Below, one piece after another: positions 28,347-36,902 of a stretch of 64,000 bases of DNA (within the stretch, counting starts at the first letter, position 1; each line of letters begins with the position of its first letter). The notes under the pieces were generated by a model, which had not been told where the DNA came from, did no database searches, and worked only from the letters and a program-made list of their open reading frames with translations. This DNA comes from Pseudomonadota bacterium. Lineage in GTDB: Bacteria; Pseudomonadota; Gammaproteobacteria; Burkholderiales; Burkholderiaceae_C. The translations under genes were made by a program, and so were the position numbers. The stretch is from contig JAIUPH010000008.1 of assembly GCA_020161065.1 (NCBI GenBank), positions 310,001 to 374,000 on the forward strand. Reading direction: 5' to 3'.

Positions 28347-28957
28347 ACCGACGTTTGCTCTTCATCGCACTGGGCGCCGGCAGCGCCTGGCTGGCCGGCT
28401 GCGCCAGCGTGGGCATCGTGACCAGCGATGTCTCCAGCTTCGGCGAGTGGCCCGCCGGCCGCCAGCCCGGCAGCTACGCCTTCGAGCGGCTGCCGTCGCA
28501 GCAGGCGCAGACCGACGAGGCCACGATGCTGGAGCAGGCGGCCGCCGGCGCGCTGGCCAAGGCCGGCTTCAAGCCCGCCGCGGCCGGCCAGGAGCCCGAC
28601 GTGCTGGTGCAGCTCGGCGCGCGCTTCCTGCAAAGCGTGCGCGCGCCCTGGGACGACCCGCTGTGGTGGGGCGGCGGCTTCGGGCGCTTTCGCAACGGGC
28701 CGTGGATGGGGCCGTCGTGGTCGATGTCGTGGCGCTACCAGTCGACCGTGTACCAGCAGGACGTGGCCATCCTGCTGCGCGACCGCGCCAGCGGCAAGCC
28801 GCTGTTCGAAGCGCGCGCGTCCAACGACGGCACCAGCCGCGCCGATGCTGCCACCGTGGCGGCGATGTTCGAGGCGGCGCTGATGGACTTTCCCAAGCTG
28901 GGCATCAACCCGCGCCGGGTGACGGTGACGCTGCCGCCGCCGCCGCCGCCGCGCTGA
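28343..28957 (+). CDS. DUF4136 domain lipoprotein
   Basis: A 204-residue predicted lipoprotein. The signal peptide ends in the lipobox LAGC (WLAGCASVG). The mature part has the DUF4136 layout: [13 protein letters not shown], a conserved [14 protein letters not shown] helix, an aromatic/Gly-rich stretch (WWGGGFGRF) and [17 protein letters not shown]. It ends in a polyproline run. The start overlaps ttcA by ATGA. The function is unknown; probably an envelope protein. Confidence 0.85.
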   Translation: MNRRLLFIALGAGSAWLAGCASVGIVTSDVSSFGEWPAGRQPGSYAFERLPSQQAQTDEATMLEQAAAGALAKAGFKPAAAGQEPDVLVQLGARFLQSVRAPWDDPLWWGGGFGRFRNGPWMGPSWSMSWRYQSTVYQQDVAILLRDRASGKPLFEARASNDGTSRADAATVAAMFEAALMDFPKLGINPRRVTVTLPPPPPPR

Positions 28958-29021
28958 TCGATGAATGGGTTGATGGGTTGATGGCTTGACGGCCCGACGC
29001 GCCGCGGCGCGCTGCCGCGCC

Positions 29022-29897
29022 TCAGGGCGCCGGCGTCGCCGCGTGCAGCGCGCGCAGGTCGTTTTCCCAGCCCTGCAACCGTTCGCGCGCGGCCTGTCGC
29101 TGCGCGGCCGTGCTGGCGTTGTGCAGGCGCGCCGCGAAAGCGCAGTTGTAGTCGGTCAGCCGCTGCTGGTAGGCGCGGTACTCGGGGTCGGGCGAACGCT
29201 CCTGCCGCTCGGTCAAGGCGCGCAGCGCGGCGGTGATGCTGTCGCGGTCGGCCTTCTCGGCCAGCAGGCGGCGCAGGCTTTGCATCATGTCGCGCTGGCG
29301 GCGCAAGCGCTCGGCCAGCCAGGCCTCGGGGTTGAACGGCGAGGCCTTGACGCCGTCGCTCAGCAGGCGCAGCTGCGCCTCGTCGAGCTTGCCGTAGAGC
29401 ATCTCGGCGCGCTCGCGCGTGCGCTTCACGGCAGCGACGTGGCGCTCCTGCGGGTCGCTTTGCAGGAAGTCGCTGCGCATCTCGTCGTTGCCCTTCGCGT
29501 AGCGGCGCTCCACATGGCGCAGCTGCGCCTCGGTCAGGCCCGGCACCCAGGCGGCGGCGGTGGTCAGGCCCTGGTCGAGCGCCGGGTCCAGCAGGCGGCG
29601 GCCTTCGTCCCACCAGCGGCAGGCCTGGGCCGGTGTGATCGAATCGCCGATCCGCGCGCGCACGCCGGCCAGCCAAGCCGCGTAGCCGGGCAGTTGAGTC
29701 TTACGATGCCAGCCGAACCACGCGTGGATGTCGTCCTTGACGCGCGTGGCCGGCTCGCCGCTGAAGTCGCCGTAACCGTCGATCCACCACCAGGCCAGCG
29801 TGGGTCCGTTGTCGTAGGCCACCCGCAGCGCGGTGCAGCCCGACAGCAGCCACAAGGCCAGCACCAGCAACACCGCTCTCACATCCTTCACACGCAT
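29022..29897 (-). CDS. DUF6279 family lipoprotein
   Basis: A 291-residue lipoprotein with a signal peptide and lipobox LLSGC (ALWLLSGCTALR). The mature protein is helical and charged, beginning RVAYDNGPTLAWWWIDGY as in the DUF6279 group. Its ATG at 29897 shares the CATG palindrome with the glmU start on the other strand, so the two start codons overlap by 2 bp. GTG codons at 29891 or 29882 are possible later starts. It is convergent with DUF4136. The function is unknown. Confidence 0.8.
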   Translation of the reverse strand: MRVKDVRAVLLVLALWLLSGCTALRVAYDNGPTLAWWWIDGYGDFSGEPATRVKDDIHAWFGWHRKTQLPGYAAWLAGVRARIGDSITPAQACRWWDEGRRLLDPALDQGLTTAAAWVPGLTEAQLRHVERRYAKGNDEMRSDFLQSDPQERHVAAVKRTRERAEMLYGKLDEAQLRLLSDGVKASPFNPEAWLAERLRRQRDMMQSLRRLLAEKADRDSITAALRALTERQERSPDPEYRAYQQRLTDYNCAFAARLHNASTAAQRQAARERLQGWENDLRALHAATPAP

Positions 29898-31281
29898 GGC
29901 ACTCCACGTCGTCATCATGGCCGCGGGCAAAGGCACCCGCATGAAGTCCAACCTGCCCAAGGTGCTGCACCGGCTGGGCGACCGCGCGCTATTGCAGCAT
30001 GTCCTGGACGCGGCCGCCGCCTTGCAGGCGCCCGAGCGCGAGCTGCGCACGGTGATCATCACCGGCCACGGCGCCGACGCGGTGGAAGCGGCGATGGCCG
30101 GCAGCGGCGCCGCCTTCGTGCGCCAGATGCCGCAGCTCGGCACCGGCCACGCCATCCAGCAGGTGGTGCCGCTGCTGCCCGATGACGACAGCACGGTGCT
30201 GATCCTCAGCGGCGACGTGCCGCTGGTGCAGCCCGACGCGCTGCGCCAGTTGACCGCCGCCTGCGGCGGCAGCCGGCTGGCGCTGCTGACCGTCGAGCTG
30301 GCCGACCCCGGCGCCTACGGCCGCGTGCTGCGCGCCGCCGACGGCGGCGTGCAAGGCATCGTCGAGCAGAAGGACGCCAGCGCCGCGCAGCGCGCCATCC
30401 GCGAGATCTACTCCGGCATCATGGCGGCGCCGGCGCGTCACCTCAAACGTTGGGTGATGGCGCTCGGCAACGACAACGCGCAGCGCGAGTACTACCTGAC
30501 CGACATCGTGCGCCTGGCCGTCGCCGACGGCGTGCCGGTGGTGGCCGAGACCACCGACGACGAGACCGTGGTGCTGGGCGTCAACAGCCCGCTGCAGCTG
30601 GCCGACCTCGAGCGCCGGCTGCAGCGCCGCCAGGCCGTGGCGCTGATGGAAGCCGGCGTGCGCCTGGCCGACCCGGCGCGCTTCGACCAGCGCGGCACGC
30701 TGCACTGCGGGCGCGACGTGGAAATCGACGTCGGCTGCATCTTCGAAGGCACGGTCAGCCTCGCCGACGAGGTGCGCATCGGCGCGCACTGCGTGATCCG
30801 CGACGCGCGCATCGAGGCCGGCGCGGTGATCCACCCGTTCTCGCACATCGACGGCGCCGTCGTCGGCGCCGGCGCGCTGGTGGGCCCCTACGCGCGGCTG
30901 CGGCCCGGCGCCGAGCTGGGCGCGCAGGTGCACATCGGCAACTTCGTCGAGGTGAAGAACGCCTCGCTGGCCGCCGGCGCCAAGGCCAACCACCTGGCCT
31001 ACCTGGGCGACGCCACCGTGGGCGAGCGCGTCAACTTCGGCGCCGGCAGCATCACCGCCAACTACGACGGCGCCAACAAGCACCGCACGGTGATCGAGGC
31101 CGACGCCCACATCGGCAGCAACTGCGTGCTGGTGGCGCCGGTGACCATCGGCGCCGGCGCGACGATCGGCGGCGGCTCCACCATCGCCAAGCCGGCGCCG
31201 GCCGGGCAGCTGACGGTGGCGCGCGCCAAGCAGATCAGCCTGTCGACCTGGTCGCGCCCGGTGAAGGCGAAGAAGGGCTAA
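29896..31281 (+). CDS. glmU: Bifunctional GlcN-1-P acetyltransferase / GlcNAc-1-P uridyltransferase
   Basis: Makes UDP-GlcNAc for peptidoglycan and lipopolysaccharide. The 461-residue protein has the N-terminal nucleotidyltransferase motif MAAGKGTRMKSNLPKVLH and the uridyltransferase sites GTGHAIQQ and SGDVPLV. The C-terminal half is a left-handed beta-helix of hexapeptide repeats with the acetyltransferase histidine region ANHLAYLGDATVG and GAGSITANYDG. The ATG at 29896 is the last possible start before the domain. No ribosome binding site is evident. Confidence 0.96.
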   Translation: MALHVVIMAAGKGTRMKSNLPKVLHRLGDRALLQHVLDAAAALQAPERELRTVIITGHGADAVEAAMAGSGAAFVRQMPQLGTGHAIQQVVPLLPDDDSTVLILSGDVPLVQPDALRQLTAACGGSRLALLTVELADPGAYGRVLRAADGGVQGIVEQKDASAAQRAIREIYSGIMAAPARHLKRWVMALGNDNAQREYYLTDIVRLAVADGVPVVAETTDDETVVLGVNSPLQLADLERRLQRRQAVALMEAGVRLADPARFDQRGTLHCGRDVEIDVGCIFEGTVSLADEVRIGAHCVIRDARIEAGAVIHPFSHIDGAVVGAGALVGPYARLRPGAELGAQVHIGNFVEVKNASLAAGAKANHLAYLGDATVGERVNFGAGSITANYDGANKHRTVIEADAHIGSNCVLVAPVTIGAGATIGGGSTIAKPAPAGQLTVARAKQISLSTWSRPVKAKKG

Positions 31282-31289
31282 CGCTCGAT

Positions 31290-32117
31290 TTAGACGGCTT
31301 CAACGGCTTCGGCGACGCCGGCCGCCAGGCACAGGTCGTCCCAGGCCTTGGCCTTGTCGGGCAGGTTGCGCAGCAGGTAGGCCGGGTGGTAGGTGACGAC
31401 CAGCGGCACGCCCTGATAGCGGTGCACGCGGCCGCGCAGCTTGCCCACCGGCTCGCTGCTGCGCAGCAGGGCCTGCACCGCGAAGCGGCCCATCGCCAGG
31501 ATCAGCCGCGGCCGCAGCAGCTCGATCTGGCGGATCAGGAAGGGCTCGCAAGCCTGCATCTCGGCCGCTTCGGGGTTGCGGTTGCGCGGCGGCCGGCACT
31601 TCAGCGTGTTGGCGATGTAGACGCGCTGCGCCGGCGGCGGCTGCGCGCCGTCGGCCGCGCGCGTGAGCGACAGCGCGCGCAGCATGCTGTCCAGCAACTG
31701 GCCGGCGGCGCCGACGAAAGGCTCGCCCTGCAGGTCTTCCTGCTCGCCCGGCGCTTCGCCGACGACCATCCACTGCGCCTGCGGGTGACCGACGCCGAAC
31801 ACCGTCTGCTTGCGCGTGCGGCACAGCTCGCAGGCGGTGCAGGCAGCCACCGCCTCGCGCAGCGCGGGCCAGTCGAGCGTGGCGATGCGGGCGCGACGCT
31901 CCTCGTCGGCCAGCGGCGCGGCTTCATTGCGGGCCGCGGGGGCGGGTGCCGCGACTGGGGCCGGCGCGGGTGCAGGTGCGGGTGCACGCGCTGCTGGTGC
32001 GGCGACCACGGCCGGCGCGGGCGCCGGCTCAGCCGCGGGCGCAGCCGCGCCCGGCGGCTGCCACACCACCAACCCCATCTCGCGCAGCATCCGCTGCTGG
32101 CGTTCGGTCCAGGTCAT
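31290..32117 (-). CDS. Uracil-DNA glycosylase, family 4 (iron-sulfur type)
   Basis: Removes uracil from DNA. The 275-residue protein has a 4Fe-4S cluster set (ACTACELCRTR, and cysteines in NTLKCRPPRNRNP and MQACEPF), active-site motif GEAPGEQEDLQGEPFVG and the C-terminal TYHPAYLLR. Residues 20-65 are an Ala/Pro/Val low-complexity linker unique in the window. The start overlaps the rimI stop (ATGA). It is last in the tsaB-rimI-udg operon and convergent with glmU, 8 nt away. Confidence 0.92.
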   Translation of the reverse strand: MTWTERQQRMLREMGLVVWQPPGAAAPAAEPAPAPAVVAAPAARAPAPAPAPAPVAAPAPAARNEAAPLADEERRARIATLDWPALREAVAACTACELCRTRKQTVFGVGHPQAQWMVVGEAPGEQEDLQGEPFVGAAGQLLDSMLRALSLTRAADGAQPPPAQRVYIANTLKCRPPRNRNPEAAEMQACEPFLIRQIELLRPRLILAMGRFAVQALLRSSEPVGKLRGRVHRYQGVPLVVTYHPAYLLRNLPDKAKAWDDLCLAAGVAEAVEAV

Positions 32118-32608
32118 GGCGGCGCGTCGGCCAGCACCAGCTTCATCACCACCGCGTCCTCGCGCCGGCCGTTGCCGGCCGGGTAGTACTCGCGACGCAG
32201 GCCCACCTCGGCAAAGCCGCGGCGCTGGTACAGCGCGCGGGCGCGGGCATTGCCGGCACGCACTTCCAGCCACACCAGCGGCAGCGCGCGCTCGCGGCTG
32301 CGCTGCTCCAGCACGTCCAGCAGCCGCCCGCCATGGCCCAGGCCCTGGCACGCCGGCGCGACGGTGAGGTTGAGCAAATGCATCTCGCCGAGGCCGGTCA
32401 TCGCGACGAAATAACCGATGACCTGCGCGTCTTCGTCGAGCAGCAGCTCGGCCAGGTAGCCGGCGGCCAGCGAGTCGATGAAGTTGCCGCGCGTCCAGGG
32501 GTGGCTGTAGGCGCGCGACTCGATGGCCAGCACCGCGTCCAGGTCGGCGGCCTGCATCGCGCGCAGCGGCGGTGCGGGCGGCAGCGGCGGCGGCGGCAGC
32601 GTCGTCAT
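32114..32608 (-). CDS. rimI: Ribosomal protein S18-alanine N-acetyltransferase
   Basis: A 164-residue GNAT acetyltransferase. The acetyl-CoA site is VAPACQGLGHGGRLLD and the family pattern EVRAGNARARALYQRRGFAEVGLRREYYP is complete. The N-terminal 15 residues are Pro-rich. Placement after tsaB, with ATGA overlaps at both ends, is the standard RimI context. Ribosomal S18 is the likely target. Confidence 0.92.
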   Translation of the reverse strand: MTTLPPPPLPPAPPLRAMQAADLDAVLAIESRAYSHPWTRGNFIDSLAAGYLAELLLDEDAQVIGYFVAMTGLGEMHLLNLTVAPACQGLGHGGRLLDVLEQRSRERALPLVWLEVRAGNARARALYQRRGFAEVGLRREYYPAGNGRREDAVVMKLVLADAPP

Positions 32609-33342
32609 GCAGCCGAGCGCGCCGCGGCCCGCTCGGCCGTGGTCTGCGCCACCTTGTCGCGCACGTACAGCGGCAGCGCCTGGGCGGCATCGACGCCGGC
32701 ACCGGCGCGCCAGGCGTGGTCGGCCAGCTCGATCAAGGCCGCGGCGCGGTCGTCGCCGACCGACAGGCGCTGCGCCGCCGGCCACAGCGCAGCGAGCGCG
32801 GGCCCGAACAGCGGCACGGCCGAGCCGGCCACGCGCGGCGGCGGCGCGGCGCCCCAGGCGCGCGCCAGGTCGTCCGGCGCCCACAGCGCCGGCGGCTGCA
32901 GCACGGTCCAGCCACCGACAGCGTCATGCCGGTAGCGGCCGGCGTAAATCTCGCCCATGCGCGCGTCCATGGTCACCGCCAGCTCGAAGCCGGCGCCGGC
33001 GCCGGCTTCGCGCCGCGCCTGCTCGGCCACCAGCAGCAGGCTGTCCAGCGGCAGCACCGGGCAGCCCAGGCCGAAGGCCAGGCCCTGGGCGACGGCGCAA
33101 CTGGTGCGCAGGCCGGTGAAGGCGCCCGGCCCGCGGCCGAAGCCGATGGCCACCACGTCTTGCATGCGGCGGCCGGCGCGCTGCAGCAGCGCCTGCGCCG
33201 CCGGCAGCAGCTCGGCCGAGGCCTGGGCGCCGCCGGGCGCGTTGTGCAGCCAGCGGCCGGCCTCGGTCTGCACCGCCAGCGCCATGCGCTCGGTGGCGGT
33301 GTCGAAGGCCAGCAGGGTGTGCGGCGGCTGCGGCAAGGGCAT
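32605..33342 (-). CDS. tsaB: tRNA t6A biosynthesis protein TsaB
   Basis: Partner of TsaD in making N6-threonylcarbamoyl-adenosine at tRNA position 37. The 245-residue protein starts LLAFDTATERMALAV and has GFGRGPGAFTGLRTSCAVAQGLA and VTMDARMGEIYAGRY. It belongs to the ASKHA fold but is not expected to bind ATP itself. TACACT lies 6 nt before the ATG with no ribosome binding site, so the message may be leaderless. It heads the tsaB-rimI-udg operon. Confidence 0.94.
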   Translation of the reverse strand: MPLPQPPHTLLAFDTATERMALAVQTEAGRWLHNAPGGAQASAELLPAAQALLQRAGRRMQDVVAIGFGRGPGAFTGLRTSCAVAQGLAFGLGCPVLPLDSLLLVAEQARREAGAGAGFELAVTMDARMGEIYAGRYRHDAVGGWTVLQPPALWAPDDLARAWGAAPPPRVAGSAVPLFGPALAALWPAAQRLSVGDDRAAALIELADHAWRAGAGVDAAQALPLYVRDKVAQTTAERAAARSAA

Positions 33343-33348
33343 CGAACG

Positions 33349-33354
33349 AGTGTA
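33349..33354 (-). promoter_or_regulatory. -10-like box (TACACT) 6 nt before tsaB
   Basis: Minus strand TACACT-cgttcg-ATG. The spacing suggests transcription starting at the A of the start codon. Confidence 0.45.
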
Positions 33355-33374
33355 GCCGTGCGATCATCGGCGCC

Positions 33375-33677
33375 ATGCCCTGGGCTTCGCCGAATGCCGT
33401 TGATTTGCTGGGTTATGCCGCGGCCAGCCTGACCACGCTGTCGTTCTTGCCGCAGGCGCTGCTGACGCTGCGCACGCGCAACGTGGCCGGCATCTCGCTG
33501 GGCATGTACGGCGCCTTCACCGCCGGCGTGGCACTGTGGCTGGTGTACGGCGTGCTGATCGGGCAATGGCCCATCATCGTGGCCAACGCGCTGACGCTGG
33601 GGCTGGCCTCGGTGATCCTGGGGATGAAGATCGCGGTCGAGCGCGGCCGCCGCGAGCAGGCGGACCAGCAGCTCTGA
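33375..33677 (+). CDS. SemiSWEET-type (PQ-loop) small membrane transporter
   Basis: A 100-residue protein with three transmembrane helices, the single triple-helix bundle of bacterial SemiSWEETs that dimerise to transport sugars. It has the PQ motif (SFLPQALLTLRTRNVAGIS) in helix 1 and the pattern WLVYGVLIGQWPIIVANALTL. It is divergent from tsaB by 32 nt, and its stop abuts the stop of the convergent SGNH lipoprotein gene. The substrate is not known. Confidence 0.88.
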   Translation: MPWASPNAVDLLGYAAASLTTLSFLPQALLTLRTRNVAGISLGMYGAFTAGVALWLVYGVLIGQWPIIVANALTLGLASVILGMKIAVERGRREQADQQL

Positions 33678-34625
33678 TCAGAACGGGTTGCCGGTGGCCC
33701 GCGCCACCGCCAGCGTGCCCAGGCGGGTCTGCCCGCCGTACGCAAGATGGCGGTCGTCGGCCCACAGCCAGGTGGCCGAGGTGCCCGAGGCCACAAGCGT
33801 CTGCGTCGTGCAGTTGGGCAGCGCGACGGTGCACACCGCGGTGGTGGCGTCGGTGACGCCGTAGCTGCTGGCGTACTTGGCCACCGACTGCACCGCCTCG
33901 TCGCCCAGCACCAGGCCGATGTAGCGGCCGTCGTTGAGGATGGTGGTGCGCAGCTTGCTGTTGAAGGCCGCCGTCAGCCGGGTGAGCAGCGCCGAGCGGT
34001 CGATGTCGCTGAACTTGGCCTTCTCCGCCAGCGCGTACGGGCTCAGGCCCATGTCGGGCACGGTGGCGACGATCACGCGCGCACCCAGGTCGACGAGGCG
34101 GTTGACCTGCGCGCCCAGCCGCGCGCCGCGGTCGGCCAGTTCGGCGGTGAGCTGTTCCTCGGTCTGCTGCGGATACGCGGCGTAGAGGTCGAGCACGTCG
34201 TTGGCGCCCACCAGGATGGTCACCAGGCTCAGCGGCGCAAAGCCGGCGCGCGCGATCTGGCTGTCGATCTGCGTCTTCAGGTCATCGGCGCGCGCGCCCG
34301 CCACGGCGCGCATCTCGGCCTTGGTCGCGCTGGAATTGTTGGGGTTGCACTCCTGGAAGGCGAAGCCGTAGTGGTTGGCCACGGCCTGGGTCCAGATCGG
34401 CTCGGTCGCGCAGTCGATCGCGCCATCGGTCGTCAGCGGGTTCACGGTGTAGCGCCGGCCGTCGGCCAGGATGACGCTGCTCTCGTCGCCGAAGGCCACG
34501 TACTGGTCGGGGATGAAGGCTTCGTACTGCGTGGTGCCGCCGCCGCAGGCCGCCAGCAGCGTCGCCGCGAAGACGGCGGTGAGCCCGAAGCGCGTGATGC
34601 GCGCCGATCGACGCCCAGATGTCAT
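33678..34625 (-). CDS. SGNH/GDSL-type esterase lipoprotein
   Basis: A 315-residue secreted hydrolase of the GDSL/SGNH fold anchored as a lipoprotein (signal ending TLLAACGGG). Block I is VAFGDESSVI with the catalytic serine, block III is LVGANDVLDLY with its Asn, and block V is WADDRHLAYGG with the Asp/His pair. The ATG at 34625 follows CGGAGTTTTTCC. It lies 65 nt downstream of sua5. Lipase or esterase activity at the cell surface is likely; the substrate is unknown. Confidence 0.85.
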   Translation of the reverse strand: MTSGRRSARITRFGLTAVFAATLLAACGGGTTQYEAFIPDQYVAFGDESSVILADGRRYTVNPLTTDGAIDCATEPIWTQAVANHYGFAFQECNPNNSSATKAEMRAVAGARADDLKTQIDSQIARAGFAPLSLVTILVGANDVLDLYAAYPQQTEEQLTAELADRGARLGAQVNRLVDLGARVIVATVPDMGLSPYALAEKAKFSDIDRSALLTRLTAAFNSKLRTTILNDGRYIGLVLGDEAVQSVAKYASSYGVTDATTAVCTVALPNCTTQTLVASGTSATWLWADDRHLAYGGQTRLGTLAVARATGNPF

Positions 34626-34690
34626 TGGAAAAACTCCGAAAGTCGCTGCGGTTGGGAAAGGGAATGAACGCCTGGACGACCGGCCGCCGA

Positions 34691-35680
34691 TCATGCGGCC
34701 GCCGCAGCGCGGGCCAACCGATCACGCACACCGTCCCACGCGGGGCCGGGTGGCGGCGTCTCGACCCAGATCAGCCGGGCGCCGCCGGCATCGAAGCCGC
34801 GCAGCACCGCGAACAGTTCGTGCGCCACGTCTGCCGCCCGGTCCGGCATCAGCCGCAGCGTGATGCCGCGCGGCGCCTGCCGCACCGTGCGGGAATATAC
34901 CGCGAGGCCCTGCGGCGGCTGGCCGCCGGCCAGCACCTCGAAGGCGCTGCGCAGCATCGCGCCGTCCATCAGCCGCAGCTTGGCCACGGGCGCGTAGTGC
35001 GCCGCCAGCGTGCCCGAGGCACGCGGCGCGTCGTCGCCCGGCGGCCGCAAGGCGGCGCCGAGCACGGCCTCGATCTCGTCGCGCGCCAGCACGCCGGGGC
35101 GCAGCAGCGCCGGCGCGGCGCGGCTGCAGTCGACGATGGCCGACTCGATGCCCAGTTCGCAGTCGCCACCGTCCAGCACCGGCAGCTCGGGCCCGAACTC
35201 GGCCGCCACGTGCGCCGCCTGCGTGGGGCTGATGCGGCCGAAGCGGTTGGCGCTGGGCGCCGCCACGCCGCGCACGCCGCGCGCTGCCGCCGCCTGCAGC
35301 AGCGCGCGCGCCACCGGGTGCGACGGCATGCGCAAGCCGATGCTCGGCTGCCCGGCCGCCGCCGCCGCGCCCACGCCCGGCCGGCGCGGCACGATCAGCG
35401 TCAGCGGCCCGGGCCAGAAGCGCTCGGCCAGGCGCTGCGCGGCCGCGCTCGACAGCTCGCCGAAGTGGCGCGCGTCGTCCAGCGTGGCGACGTGGACGAT
35501 CAGCGGATGGTCGGCCGGCCGGCCTTTGGCGGCGAAGATGGCGGCCACCGCAGCATCGTCGTCGGCGCGCGCGCCGAGGCCGTAGACCGTTTCGGTGGCG
35601 AAGCCGACCAGGCCGCCGGCGGCCAGGCGGTCGGCGGCAGCGGCCACGGCGGCCGGGTCTTGTCCGTCGAGGATGGGCAT
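34691..35680 (-). CDS. L-threonylcarbamoyladenylate synthase (Sua5/YrdC type)
   Basis: Makes the threonylcarbamoyl-AMP used for tRNA t6A37. The 329-residue protein is the long Sua5 form: an N-terminal YrdC domain (GGLVGFATETVYGLGA, KGRPADHPLIVH, SIGLRMPSHPVA) and a C-terminal Sua5 domain (about residues 210-329). It follows purK after 16 nt on the same strand, the usual order in Burkholderiales. With tsaB 1.3 kb away, two of the t6A enzymes lie in this window. Confidence 0.93.
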   Translation of the reverse strand: MPILDGQDPAAVAAAADRLAAGGLVGFATETVYGLGARADDDAAVAAIFAAKGRPADHPLIVHVATLDDARHFGELSSAAAQRLAERFWPGPLTLIVPRRPGVGAAAAAGQPSIGLRMPSHPVARALLQAAAARGVRGVAAPSANRFGRISPTQAAHVAAEFGPELPVLDGGDCELGIESAIVDCSRAAPALLRPGVLARDEIEAVLGAALRPPGDDAPRASGTLAAHYAPVAKLRLMDGAMLRSAFEVLAGGQPPQGLAVYSRTVRQAPRGITLRLMPDRAADVAHELFAVLRGFDAGGARLIWVETPPPGPAWDGVRDRLARAAAAA

Positions 35681-35696
35681 GGGCGCGCGCGGTCGG

Positions 35697-36902
35697 TCAG
35701 AAGGGCGGCAGGCCCAGGCGCTGCGCGGCCTGCAAGGCGGTGGCGCGCGCCGCGGCCGCGCTGGCCGCGGTGACGGTCAGGTGCCCCATCTTGCGGCCGC
35801 GGCGCGGTTCGGCCTTGCCGTACAGGTGCAGGTGCACGCCGGGCAGCGCCAGCACGGCGGGCCAGTCGGGCTCGCGCGGCGTGGCGACGGCCGCACCGCC
35901 GGCGGCATCGGCGGCGAACCACAGGTCGCCCAGCAGGTTGAGCATCACCGCGGCCGAGTGCTGGCGCGGCATGGCGAGCGGCAGGCCCAGCAGGGTGCGA
36001 AGCTGCAGCCCGAACTGCGAGAGGTCGCAGGCATCGATGCTGTAGTGACCCGAGTTGTGCGGGCGCGGCGCCATCTCGTTGGCCAGCAGTCGGCCGTCTT
36101 GCAGCACGAAGAACTCGACGCACAGCACGCCCACGTAGTCCATCGTCACCGCCAGCTCGCGCGCCATGCGCGCCGCTTCGGCGGCGGTGGCGGCATCGAC
36201 GTCGGGCGCCGGCACCTGGGTGACGGCGAGGATGCCGTCGCGGTGCAGGTTCTGCTGCACCGGCAGGTGCACGCAGGCGCCGTCGGCACCGCGCGCCACC
36301 AGCACGCTGAGTTCGCAGCGGATCGGCAGCAGCGCCTCCAGCAGGCAGGGCGAGCGGCCCAGCGCCTGCCAGGCCTCGGCCAGCGCGGCGCGGTCGGCCA
36401 CGCGCCGCTGGCCCTTGCCGTCGTAGCCGAGCTGCGAGGTCTTCAGCACGCCGGGCAGCAGCTCGTCGGCCACGGCCTGCAGATCGGCCGCCGATTCGAT
36501 GCGCGCATGCGGCGCGCAAGGCACGCCGCTGCGCCCGAAATGCGCCTTCTCCAGCGCGCGGTGCTGGCAGATGCGCACCGCCGCGGCCGCCGGCGAGACC
36601 ACGCAGCGATCGGCCAGCGACTGCAACACGGCGGCCGGCACGTTCTCGAATTCGGTCGTCACGGCGGCGCAAAGCGCGGCCATCTCCGACGCGGCGGCTG
36701 GGTCATCGTAGGCTGCACACAACAGTCGGTCGGCCGCCTGCCCGGCCGGCGCGCTCGGGTCGGGATCGAGCACGACGGCCCGATAGCCCATCGCCTGCGC
36801 CTCATGAACCAGCATGCGGCCGAGCTGGCCGCCGCCCAGGATGCCGATGCTGCGCGCGCGCGCCGCGGGCGCCGCCGGCGTGGCCGGGCGCTCCGCGCTC
36901 AC
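35697..36902 (-). CDS. purK: 5-(Carboxyamino)imidazole ribonucleotide synthase
   Basis: Carboxylates AIR with ATP in purine synthesis. It is a 401-residue ATP-grasp enzyme: SIGILGGGQLGRMLVHEA at the N terminus, EFENVPAAVL, LKTSQLGYDGKGQ and NEMAPRPHNSGH. The GTG start at 36902 overlaps the purE stop (GTGA), so the two are coupled. Length and motifs are normal and base composition here is like the chromosome, unlike the 5' part of purE. Confidence 0.95.
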   Translation of the reverse strand: MSAERPATPAAPAARARSIGILGGGQLGRMLVHEAQAMGYRAVVLDPDPSAPAGQAADRLLCAAYDDPAAASEMAALCAAVTTEFENVPAAVLQSLADRCVVSPAAAAVRICQHRALEKAHFGRSGVPCAPHARIESAADLQAVADELLPGVLKTSQLGYDGKGQRRVADRAALAEAWQALGRSPCLLEALLPIRCELSVLVARGADGACVHLPVQQNLHRDGILAVTQVPAPDVDAATAAEAARMARELAVTMDYVGVLCVEFFVLQDGRLLANEMAPRPHNSGHYSIDACDLSQFGLQLRTLLGLPLAMPRQHSAAVMLNLLGDLWFAADAAGGAAVATPREPDWPAVLALPGVHLHLYGKAEPRRGRKMGHLTVTAASAAAARATALQAAQRLGLPPF

